A stretch of DNA of 5,445 nt from Acetofilamentum sp. (GCA_020722645.1 DYKL01000245.1:1-5445), one strand, 5' to 3'. Shown: positions 1-5,445, counted from the stretch's first letter. Notes: a model not told the origin generated them from the letters alone. Program-made: numbers and translations.

Positions 1-45
1 TAATATGAAAGTGCAATTTGACTCAAACACACAGACAGACAAGAA

Positions 46-192
46 CCGCCAGTGCATAACATGCTGTATAAAACATTGGGGATGAAGTGATTAAGTGAAG
101 TTTCTGCCTCGCATGAAGTTTGGTGTATTTCTGAAGGAAAGTAGCTCCGAAGTCCCCAACGTTTCATACCGCCAAACGATATAACGGAAGTT
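46..192. repeat. Imperfect inverted-repeat element (attC-like)
   Basis: Bases 66-82 can pair with 153-169 over 17 positions, 15 of them Watson-Crick. The two exceptions (70/165 and 75/160) are A-C on the plus strand but T-G on the minus strand, so only the minus strand folds into an unbroken stem. The enclosed 70 nt carry a repeated TGAAGT word (83-88, 96-101, 114-119). The left side has GCATAAC (54-60), which resembles an integron inverse core site, and the right side has ATATAACGGAAGTT (179-192). From memory, similar sequences recur in intergenic regions of Bacteroidota genomes. The stem is directly visible; the element's identity is inferred. No clear GTTRRRY core site was found on the right, so attC status is not supported. 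Confidence 0.55.
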
Positions 193-194
193 CA

Positions 195-428
195 TGAAAT
201 TTTTGATAATAAAACACACGTAACCATCTGGCTAACAGTGATATATTAAAATATAGTGCTTAAAAAATATTACCTACATAACTTCTTGATTTTAAATTTT
301 TTCGCAAGATATATTTTTTTTTGATTACTAAAAAAATATTAGCCCAAAAAATTTTGTCTTGCCTACGTTTTTTTGTTAAAAATGCATGCATCATTTGATA
401 TTACTGCAATAGACCCAAATTTAGCCGG
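195..428. other. AT-rich non-coding stretch
   Basis: No credible gene was found here. The stretch is strongly AT-rich with A and T tracts. It has two near-identical words (TAAAAAATATTA near 261 and TAAAAAAATATTA near 329) and a perfect 10-bp palindrome ATGCATGCAT at 382-391. The only short reading frame of note, ATG at 382 to TAA at 442-444, encodes 20 residues and runs into the repeat fragment at 429-443, so it was not called. Confidence 0.5.
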
Positions 429-443
429 TGAACTTCCGTTATA
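429..443. repeat. Inverted 15-bp copy of the upstream repeat end
   Basis: TGAACTTCCGTTATA here is the exact reverse complement of TATAACGGAAGTTCA at 180-194, the right end of the upstream inverted-repeat element. The match stops sharply on both sides. This looks like a fragment or solo end of a second, oppositely oriented copy. Together the two 15-mers frame the AT-rich 195-428 stretch. The match is seen directly; its interpretation is inference. Confidence 0.6.
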
Positions 444-449
444 AAGCAA

Positions 450-742
450 TAATTCGTTAATTTTTCAATTAGTGTCATCCTGAGTGATAACGAAGGAAGC
501 AAATTATTGATTTTCAATCAATTACTAATTTGTTACACGTACAAAATCAATTTGCTGAATATTAACCCCAAACCCTAATTGAAATTAGGTAATTAATAAC
601 GTAGTTGTCTGTTTATCAGTAAATTATATGGAATAAATCTATTTCCTAAATAACCCATATACTTTTATAATAAATACTTAATTTTCAACAAATTAGGTTC
701 AAATATTACCTAAAAAATTTAGGGTTTGGGATTAACGAATTA
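450..742. mobile_element. MITE-like element with long, interrupted terminal inverted repeats
   Basis: The right arm (705-742) contains TTAGGGTTTGGGATTAACG and ends in GAATTA. Its reverse complement matches the left arm in two pieces: 450-461 exactly, and 566-578 with one difference. If the DNA between two TTAA words (457-460 and 562-565) is removed, the outer 24 bp of the arms agree at 23 positions. Both arms then diverge for 7-8 nt and resume with AGGTAAT (587-593; reverse complement at 705-711), giving arms of about 38 bp around a core of about 111 bp with no reading frame. Each arm also folds by itself: CCTAATT/AATTAGG at 574-589 and CCTAAA/TTTAGG at 709-723. No target duplication is obvious outside the element. 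It could also be a large intergenic palindrome not mobilised by a transposase. Confidence 0.5.
461..561. mobile_element. Putative 101-bp insert flanked by TTAA
   Basis: This segment separates two halves of the left arm of the surrounding inverted repeat and is bordered by TTAA on both sides (457-460, 562-565), as expected for insertion with a 4-bp target duplication. Inside are a REP-like motif (GTGTCATCCTGAG ... CGAAGGA, 473-497) and a hairpin in which 498-514 pairs with 543-556, giving 14 bp with a 3-nt bulge. It encodes nothing. TTAA is common in AT-rich DNA, so the support comes mainly from the clean joining of the two arm halves. Confidence 0.4.
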
Positions 743-822
743 CTTCAAAATATACCGAACTATTGATAAAGATTTAATTTTTATTATTAGGTATTTTCTT
801 TTGAAAGTGTTTTTATGAGATG

Positions 823-1215
823 TCAAAGTCTTTTTTTCTTCTGATTTTTTTTATCGGAGGTTTGTTTTTTTTGTTCTAATCTTTTAGCTTTTGCCTCTGC
901 TGATAATTTTGTTTTTTTTCTGATTTTTGTTTTTTTTAGTCCTTTTTCGAGCAGTTTGTAAAATTTTTTTATGCAAATTTCCTTGTTTTTTAGTTGTGTT
1001 CGTTCCGACTGTGAAATTATTTGAATAATATTTTCTTGAATTATTTTATTTTTAATGTTGGTTTTTAGTAGCTCTTTTTCTTCATCTGATAAAATATTAG
1101 ATTCGTCAATATTAAATCTTAACTCGACCTTTGTTTCAACCTTATTCACATTTTGTCCGCATGAGCCACTGCTACGTGATGTGAAAAACTTTAATTCCGC
1201 TGAAAAATCTTTCAT
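823..1215 (-). CDS. arfB: Peptidyl-tRNA hydrolase ArfB (YaeJ/ICT1 family), GGQ motif altered to CGQ
   Basis: This is a 130-residue RF1-domain protein of the ArfB/YaeJ family. The family rescues ribosomes stalled without a stop codon by hydrolysing peptidyl-tRNA. Residues 13-34 (SRSSGSCGQNVNKVETKVEL and on) align with the catalytic loop, normally SSGxGGQNVNK. The C-terminal third (about 84-130) is the lysine/arginine-rich tail that enters the empty mRNA channel in known homologues. Length and architecture are normal for the family. The oddity is Cys19 (TGC at 1159-1161) in place of the first Gly of GGQ, one base from a GGC glycine codon; Gly20 and Gln21 are kept. The start ATG (1213-1215) has no Shine-Dalgarno but an A-rich leader. 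The gene is divergent from the DUF4270 operon. Family assignment is secure; activity is uncertain because of the substitution. Confidence 0.9.
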   Translation of the reverse strand: MKDFSAELKFFTSRSSGSCGQNVNKVETKVELRFNIDESNILSDEEKELLKTNIKNKIIQENIIQIISQSERTQLKNKEICIKKFYKLLEKGLKKTKIRKKTKLSAEAKAKRLEQKKQTSDKKNQKKKRL

Positions 1216-1257
1216 TTTTATCTATTCTTTTGTATTTCGTCTAAAATATTATGAATG

Positions 1258-1265
1258 CAAAAGTA
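1258..1265 (-). promoter_or_regulatory. Candidate -7 box for arfB
   Basis: Read on the minus strand this is TACTTTTG, an exact match to the Bacteroidota -7 consensus TAnnTTTG, 42 nt upstream of the arfB ATG. It would give a leader of roughly 35 nt. No TTTG or TTG -33 element was found at the expected distance, where the edge of repeat copy 1 lies, so support is partial. Confidence 0.35.
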
Positions 1266-1282
1266 AAATAAAATTTAGGATA

Positions 1283-1376
1283 CTGTTGATTTTGTCGGTG
1301 GGGACACCGACAAAAGCGTGTTTACCAACATTTCAGGTGTCCGCATCTGAAATTTCAACGGTTTTAAACCCAGACC
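1283..1376 (-). repeat. Structured two-hairpin repeat, copy 1
   Basis: The reverse complement of this segment aligns with 4783-4875 at about four-fifths identity by hand. It contains two hairpins. One has a perfect 11-bp stem (1290-1300 with 1305-1315) and loop GGGA, a GNRA-type tetraloop if transcribed rightward. The other has a 10-bp stem (1330-1339 with 1344-1353, including one G-U pair) and loop TCCG, a UNCG-type tetraloop on the same strand. The outer stem seen in copy 2 is reduced here to about six pairs. It lies between the divergent arfB and DUF4270 genes. The strand given is that which reads in the same sense as copy 2. The repeat is clear; whether it acts as DNA, RNA or both is unknown. 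Confidence 0.75.
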
Positions 1377-1440
1377 AAATTTAGTATCAGGCATTTTAAT
1401 AATATTAACAAACAAAAAAACACAAAAACCTTTTTTTTAT

Positions 1441-1448
1441 TATTTTTG
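1441..1448 (+). promoter_or_regulatory. Candidate -7 box for the DUF4270-glmS operon
   Basis: TATTTTTG matches the Bacteroidota -7 consensus TAnnTTTG exactly, about 145 nt before the DUF4270 ATG. No -33 TTTG is visible 19-21 nt upstream. An alternative reading uses TTTG at 1445-1448 as the -33 element and TGAATTTG at 1469-1476 as a one-mismatch -7 box, with a 20-nt spacer. Either lies downstream of repeat copy 1, which would leave the repeat out of the operon's leader. The AT-rich context makes chance matches likely. Confidence 0.25.
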
Positions 1449-1522
1449 CCAAATTATTTTAGAGTTATTGAATTTGTAAAGTTCATAAATACTGCCTTGT
1501 AAGAGTCAGTAAAGATATGATA

Positions 1523-1560
1523 TAACTTTATAAACTTTTAACTTTACAAACGTTCAACTT
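1523..1560 (+). repeat. Phased AACTTTA-like direct repeats upstream of the operon
   Basis: Five consecutive words of about 8 nt share the AACTT core or a close variant: AACTTTAT, AAACTTTT, AACTTTAC, AAACGTTC, AACTTATA. TAACTTTA occurs exactly at 1523-1530 and 1539-1546. The array ends about 30 nt before the DUF4270 ATG. It could be a protein-binding array, overlapping weak -7 boxes, or simple AT-rich slippage. Confidence 0.3.
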
Positions 1561-1593
1561 ATATAATTATATTTTTTTATAACATTGAAGCTT

Positions 1594-2907
1594 ATGCGAT
1601 ATTTATCAAAACTCTCATTATCAATTATTTTACTAATTTTTTTTTCGGCTTGTAATGAAAAATTTGACTTAGGGATAAATTTATTGCCAAATTCAGATTT
1701 GCTTGATGTCCAGATTACAGACACAGTTGAAGTTTTTATGTACACTGAGTTATCTCCCAGAGTCAGAACCGATTATCCCCAATATTTATTTATAGGAAAT
1801 TACAATGACCCGTATTTCGGGTTCAGCAATTCTTCTTTTATCACTCAAGTACTTCAATCCCGATACCCGAATTTTGTTAATCCTGATCTTGATTCAATTT
1901 GCCTTGTTTTACCATTGACACAAGGCGATTCTGTGTATGGAGACGGGCAAAATACAATATTAAATTTGTCAGTTTATCGACTTACTGCTGATTTAAGTTC
2001 ATCAAACGATTATTATTCAGACGAAGACCCTGCCGATTATACCGGTTTTGAAGAACTTGGCACCGGAGATGTTAAAATACTTACTTATTATTATGAAGAA
2101 AAAAATGATACAGGGGCTGTAATTAAAATTCACGATACTACAGCTTTATGCCTGCGATTAAATCACAGTTTTGGGCAGGAATTATTAGATGAAAGCGATG
2201 CGTATTTTTATTCTATGGGCGCTTTTACTGAGGTATTTAAAGGCATTTATGTCAAAAATAACACAACTGATGCCTGTATTTATAAAATAGACAATACAAT
2301 GTCTTATAACACAACTAATTTTGGTTTAGTTATTTATTATCATAACGAAAATGATACAACTGCAAGAAAGTATGCACTGCCAATAAATGCAAATGGTTTA
2401 CAGTTTAATATTTTTTCTCACGATTATACTACTGCTCCGTTTTATGAGCAAATCCAAAACCCCGGAACAATTTATGACAGCCTAGCATTCTTGCAGTCTA
2501 TGGCAGGTACTGCGATAAGAATTGAAATACCCGGATTGATAAATTTTGATAGTATTGTAGTTAATAAAGCGGAATTGATTGTGAAAAATGTTTCAAATTA
2601 TGGTGAAAGTATTTATTTACCACTCGAAAAAATTTGGCTTGCAGGTATTGACACATCACAAAGTATTGTATATTTTAACGATTTTGCGGGTGGATCAGAA
2701 TATGAGGGAGCCTCTCTGGAAAATAATGAATATCATTTTTTCGTTACTAGAATTGTACAGGATTATATTAATGGCATTTATGACAACAGAACATTCGGTT
2801 TTTATTTGTTGAATTTAAAATCAGGACTTGAATTTAAACGCTCGGTTTTTGCAACCGGGAAAAAATCAAATCCTTCTAAATTAGTTATTACATATACAAA
2901 ATATTAA
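1594..2907 (+). CDS. DUF4270 family outer-membrane-type lipoprotein
   Basis: The product has 437 residues from the ATG at 1594. An in-frame TTG at 1585 would add three residues, but I chose the ATG because it gives a compact signal peptide; neither start has a Shine-Dalgarno. Residues 1-20 form a lipoprotein signal: charged N-terminus, hydrophobic SLSIILLIFF, then lipobox FSAC with Cys20 as the lipidation site. The mature start (DLGINLLPNSD) and the blocks IGNYNDPYFGFS (68-78), DLDSICLVLP then YGDG (98-118), SVYRL (126-130) and the closing KLVITYTKY are the pattern I recognise as DUF4270. Length is near the family range. Function is not known; the signal places it in the envelope. It sits 4 nt before glmS, so the two are almost surely co-transcribed. 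The gene is intact. Family call is confident; any sugar- or cell-wall-related role is only inferred from context. Confidence 0.88.
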   Translation: MRYLSKLSLSIILLIFFSACNEKFDLGINLLPNSDLLDVQITDTVEVFMYTELSPRVRTDYPQYLFIGNYNDPYFGFSNSSFITQVLQSRYPNFVNPDLDSICLVLPLTQGDSVYGDGQNTILNLSVYRLTADLSSSNDYYSDEDPADYTGFEELGTGDVKILTYYYEEKNDTGAVIKIHDTTALCLRLNHSFGQELLDESDAYFYSMGAFTEVFKGIYVKNNTTDACIYKIDNTMSYNTTNFGLVIYYHNENDTTARKYALPINANGLQFNIFSHDYTTAPFYEQIQNPGTIYDSLAFLQSMAGTAIRIEIPGLINFDSIVVNKAELIVKNVSNYGESIYLPLEKIWLAGIDTSQSIVYFNDFAGGSEYEGASLENNEYHFFVTRIVQDYINGIYDNRTFGFYLLNLKSGLEFKRSVFATGKKSNPSKLVITYTKY

Positions 2908-2911
2908 TAAT

Positions 2912-4753
2912 ATGTGTGGTATTGTTGGATATATAGGAGGCAGAAATGCTTATCCGATTTTAATAAACGGGCTTAAAAGACTTGAATATCGCGGTTATGA
3001 TTCAGCCGGTATTGCTTTGTTTGACAATAATCAAATCAATATTTACAAAAAACGTGGAAAGGTTGCCGATTTAGAGGCTTTAATGAAAGATGAAAAAATT
3101 AAAGCAAAAATTGGTATCGGGCATACACGTTGGGCTACACACGGCGAACCTAACGACATTAATGCACATCCTCATACTTCACAAGACAAAATTTTCACTC
3201 TGATACATAACGGTATTATAGAAAATTACGAAACTTTAAAAAACAAGTTGATTTCAAAGGGTTATAGATTTACATCAGATACAGATACCGAGGTTTTGGT
3301 TAATCTGATAGAATATTTTTACAAAAAAGACAGTGTTGATGCTGAATTAGCTGTTAGAATAGCATTGTCGAGAGTTATTGGAGCTTATGGTATTGTGCTT
3401 ATGTGCAAAGATGAACCCGGTAAATTGATTGCTGCCAGAAAAGGAAGCCCTTTGGTTATTGGGATAGGGGATAAAGACGAATATTTTATAGCTTCCGACG
3501 CTACTCCTATTGTAGAATACACAAAAAGCGTTATTTACCTTAATAACGACAATTTAGCCATTATTACTTGTAAGCAACTTATTATCAAAACAATAGATAA
3601 TTTAGCATTAGAACCTGAGATAAAAAAACTTGACATAGGCATTGATGCTATCGAAAAAAATGGTTTTGATCATTTTATGCTTAAAGAGATTTTTGAACAA
3701 CCCCAGTCTATCAGAGATACTTTCAGAGGCAGAATAAGCCCTAATTTTAAAGACATCAGACTTGGCGGATTAGTCAAAGTTCTTCCTGAATTATCCAAAG
3801 CAAGAAGAATTGTAATAATAGCTTGCGGCACATCTTGGCACGCAGGTTTGGTGGGTGAATATCTGATTGAAGAATTTGCAAGAATTTCTGTTGAGGTTGA
3901 GTATGCTTCTGAATTCAGGTATCGTTGCCCGATTATGGACAAAAATGACTTTGTTATTGCAATCAGTCAAAGTGGCGAAACAGCTGATACTTTGGCAGCA
4001 ATAGAATTGGCAAAGCAAAAAGGTGCTACCGTTATTGGAATCTGCAACGTAGTAGGTTCAAGTATTCCCAGAGAAACCGTAGCCGGAGTATATACCCACG
4101 CAGGTCCGGAAATTGGTGTGGCTTCTACAAAAGCATTTACTGCACAGGTTACGGTTCTTACTATGATGGCTTATTTGCTTGGTAAAGAGAAAAAAATTAT
4201 TTCGGACGAAAAATTCGAACATTTGGTTAAAGAATTATATTCTGTTCCTGAAAAAATAAGTCAGTTACTTGAAGTAAACGAAAAAATCAAGGAAATTGCA
4301 GAAATTTATAAAGATTCAACCAATTTTCTATATCTTGGACGTGGTTATCAGTATCCTGTTGCAATGGAAGGGGCTTTAAAACTGAAAGAAATATCATACA
4401 TTCACGCCGAAGGTTATCCTGCCGCTGAAATGAAACACGGTCCTATTGCTTTGATTGACAAGAATATGCCTGTCGTTTTTATAGCCATTAAAGACAAAAC
4501 CTATGAAAAAATTATTTCAAATATTCAGGAAATTAAAGCTAGGAAAGGTGATGTTATTGCCGTTATTACAAAAGGCGACGAAACTATCAAAAATATGGTT
4601 GACCATTGCATAGAAATTCCGGAAGTTGACGAATCTTTAAGCCATTTACTGACTATTATACCATTGCAACTTCTTTCGTATCACATTGCAGTTAAACGAG
4701 GGTGTAATGTTGACCAGCCAAGAAACCTTGCTAAATCAGTTACCGTAGAATAG
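2912..4753 (+). CDS. glmS: Glutamine--fructose-6-phosphate aminotransferase (isomerizing)
   Basis: This cytoplasmic enzyme converts fructose-6-phosphate and glutamine to glucosamine-6-phosphate and glutamate, the first step toward UDP-GlcNAc for peptidoglycan and LPS. It has 613 residues, against 609 in E. coli. The N-terminal glutaminase domain (about 1-240) starts MCGIVGYIGG, with Cys2 as nucleophile after Met removal, then HTRWATHG (71-78) and HNGIIENY (99-106). The first SIS domain (about 290-425) carries ACGTSWH (304-310), SQSGET (352-357) and GVASTKAFTAQ (402-412). The second SIS domain (about 465-600) carries LGRGYQYP (475-482), and Glu493, His509 and Lys608 match the E. coli Glu488, His504 and Lys603. 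The C-terminus QPRNLAKSVTVE is canonical. The start follows the DUF4270 stop by 4 nt, suggesting translational coupling. No glmS ribozyme was noticed upstream; the coding sequence fills that space. Confidence 0.98.
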   Translation: MCGIVGYIGGRNAYPILINGLKRLEYRGYDSAGIALFDNNQINIYKKRGKVADLEALMKDEKIKAKIGIGHTRWATHGEPNDINAHPHTSQDKIFTLIHNGIIENYETLKNKLISKGYRFTSDTDTEVLVNLIEYFYKKDSVDAELAVRIALSRVIGAYGIVLMCKDEPGKLIAARKGSPLVIGIGDKDEYFIASDATPIVEYTKSVIYLNNDNLAIITCKQLIIKTIDNLALEPEIKKLDIGIDAIEKNGFDHFMLKEIFEQPQSIRDTFRGRISPNFKDIRLGGLVKVLPELSKARRIVIIACGTSWHAGLVGEYLIEEFARISVEVEYASEFRYRCPIMDKNDFVIAISQSGETADTLAAIELAKQKGATVIGICNVVGSSIPRETVAGVYTHAGPEIGVASTKAFTAQVTVLTMMAYLLGKEKKIISDEKFEHLVKELYSVPEKISQLLEVNEKIKEIAEIYKDSTNFLYLGRGYQYPVAMEGALKLKEISYIHAEGYPAAEMKHGPIALIDKNMPVVFIAIKDKTYEKIISNIQEIKARKGDVIAVITKGDETIKNMVDHCIEIPEVDESLSHLLTIIPLQLLSYHIAVKRGCNVDQPRNLAKSVTVE

Positions 4754-4781
4754 AAAATTTAAAATTGTCTGATTGAAAAAA

Positions 4782-4891
4782 CGGTCTTTGTTTAAATCCG
4801 TTGAAATTTCAGTGTGGACACCTGAAACGACAGTAATATAGGCTTTTGCCGGTGCTTTTACCGGCAAATCAACAGGTTTAAACCAATACCG
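4782..4891 (+). repeat. Structured two-hairpin repeat, copy 2, with outer stem
   Basis: This is the second, inverted copy of the repeat at 1283-1376. Its ends, 4782-4803 and 4870-4891, are inverted repeats that match at 18 of 22 positions and enclose two hairpins: TTTCAG/CTGAAA (4807-4812 with 4822-4827) and TTTGCCGGT/ACCGGCAAA (4845-4853 with 4860-4868). The whole can fold into a three-way junction. Relative to copy 1, one stem pair has changed from T-A to C-G while staying paired, and the loop differs most. It lies between glmS and the convergent lipocalin remnant. No T-tract follows either hairpin, so it is not a standard intrinsic terminator. Confidence 0.75.
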
Positions 4892-4923
4892 AAAAAGATA
4901 ATAAATTTTTGTAAAAAAAACGA

Positions 4924-5378
4924 TTATTTTTGTTCAACTTTAATGAGTTTACTGACATCATATACTCTTTTTTCAGCTTTTTCAACAAGTGAATTGTAAA
5001 GCTCTTGGTCCATTTGAGGTGTTCGGCTTAAAATCCAAAGATAATTTGGTGATGAACTTCAGATAAGTGCATACTGATAATTTTCATCTAATTCCAGAAT
5101 GAAATAATCTGCATAAAAGAACAGGAAAAAAGATACTTTCAGTTTTGACGTTTCATTTTTTTCGGGGATTTTTGCTTTACCTTTTGCTTTGCTGAGTTTT
5201 CCGTCTAAAGTGTTTTAATATCCCTGATTCAGCACTGTAATTTTTCCGTCGTCACGCAAAGTATATGTGGCTGTAACTCCAACTAAATCTTTTTCAAAAC
5301 TGTGAGGAAATCTGGCAATTTCGTACCAAGTCCCGATATATTTGTTTAATCAACAAATTCAACTACTGATAAGTCCAT
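4924..5378 (-). pseudogene. Blc-type lipocalin, broken by one frameshift and two stops
   Basis: Translated on the minus strand from ATG at 5376-5378, the gene reads MDLSVVEFVD and then hits TAA (5346-5348) because one base is missing. In the shifted frame it continues as YIGTWYEIARFPHSFEKDLV, with the lipocalin GxWYEIAR signature, and later YLWILSRTPQMDQELYNSL, ending VEQK and TAA at 4924-4926. Two further in-frame stops interrupt it: TAA (5215-5217) inside QGY-NTLDG and TGA (5059-5061) inside YALI-SSSPNYLW. Repaired, it would be about 151 residues, normal for a Blc-like lipocalin without signal peptide. The family binds lipids or other hydrophobic ligands. No promoter was recognised in the 67 nt upstream that remain in the window. 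Homology is clear; with three lesions, loss of function is the simplest reading. The remnant converges on glmS. Confidence 0.9.
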
Positions 5379-5445
5379 ATTATTATTTTGGGCATTGTTA
5401 ATTTAGTATAGATAAAACGCCATTCCATTTTAACATTAAAAGTTT

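Noticed and set aside
2..85. Plus-strand frame open from the window edge to TGA at 83-85, perhaps the tail of an upstream gene
   Set aside because: Only 27 codons, no recognisable protein similarity, and its last third lies inside the inverted-repeat element. It may be a real C-terminus, but the window cuts it too short to tell.
54..192. Integron attC site
   Set aside because: GCATAAC fits only loosely as an inverse core site, and no GTTRRRY core site was found on the opposite side. No integrase is in the window. Kept only as an analogy.
91..195. Minus-strand 34-codon frame starting MNFRYIVWRYETLG
   Set aside because: It lies wholly within the inverted-repeat element. I recall similar short predicted proteins arising from this repeat family in Bacteroidota, so it is most likely a by-product of the repeat.
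382..444. Plus-strand 20-codon frame from ATG at 382
   Set aside because: Very short, no start signals, and its last codons come from the 429-443 repeat fragment.
1055..1384. Plus-strand 109-codon frame opposite arfB
   Set aside because: It is antisense to the recognisable ArfB coding sequence and runs into repeat copy 1, with low-complexity serine/phenylalanine composition. It is a shadow frame.
3670..4018. Minus-strand frames of 90 and 75 codons inside glmS
   Set aside because: Both are antisense shadows of the intact, highly conserved SIS domain region of glmS.
4754..4891. Intrinsic terminator after glmS
   Set aside because: The hairpins of repeat copy 2 are strong enough, but no T-tract follows them on either strand. 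A Rho-independent terminator is therefore not supported.
5059..5061. TGA in the lipocalin read as selenocysteine, or as glycine under an altered code
   Set aside because: The stop falls where homologues carry Cys or Gly, which made recoding tempting. But the same gene also has a frameshift and a TAA, arfB ends with TGA, and the intact long genes use no internal TGA.

Overview
The window looks like a chromosomal stretch from an AT-rich member of the Bacteroidota. The evidence is a DUF4270 lipoprotein gene placed directly in front of glmS, no Shine-Dalgarno sequences ahead of the genes, matches to the Bacteroidota -7 promoter box (TAnnTTTG), and a Blc-type lipocalin remnant. The exact lineage cannot be read from this sequence. 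No defence system, CRISPR array, RNA gene or complete transposon was found.

Layout. Bases 1-820 hold no convincing gene and are a mosaic of repeats. They contain an imperfect inverted repeat (about 46-192), a fragment that repeats one end of it (429-443), and a MITE-like element (450-742) with arms of about 38 bp. The left arm of that element seems to be split by a 101-bp insert flanked by TTAA. Next comes arfB on the minus strand (823-1215), a ribosome-rescue peptidyl-tRNA hydrolase whose GGQ motif reads CGQ. The 1216-1593 gap carries a candidate arfB promoter, copy 1 of a structured repeat of about 94 bp, and a candidate promoter for the plus-strand operon. That operon is a DUF4270 lipoprotein (1594-2907) followed after 4 nt by glmS (2912-4753). 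Copy 2 of the structured repeat (4782-4891) lies in the opposite orientation just after glmS. The window ends with a minus-strand lipocalin pseudogene (4924-5378) carrying one frameshift and two in-frame stops. Nothing assignable was seen in 5379-5445.

How the parts relate. The DUF4270-glmS pair is the functional core. GlmS makes glucosamine-6-phosphate for peptidoglycan and LPS, and the tightly coupled lipoprotein is exported, so both point to the cell envelope. ArfB works separately, in translation rescue. The most interesting material is non-coding: two inverted copies of a two-hairpin element bracket the operon and differ in ways that keep the stems paired, and an interrupted inverted repeat suggests one small element inserted into another.
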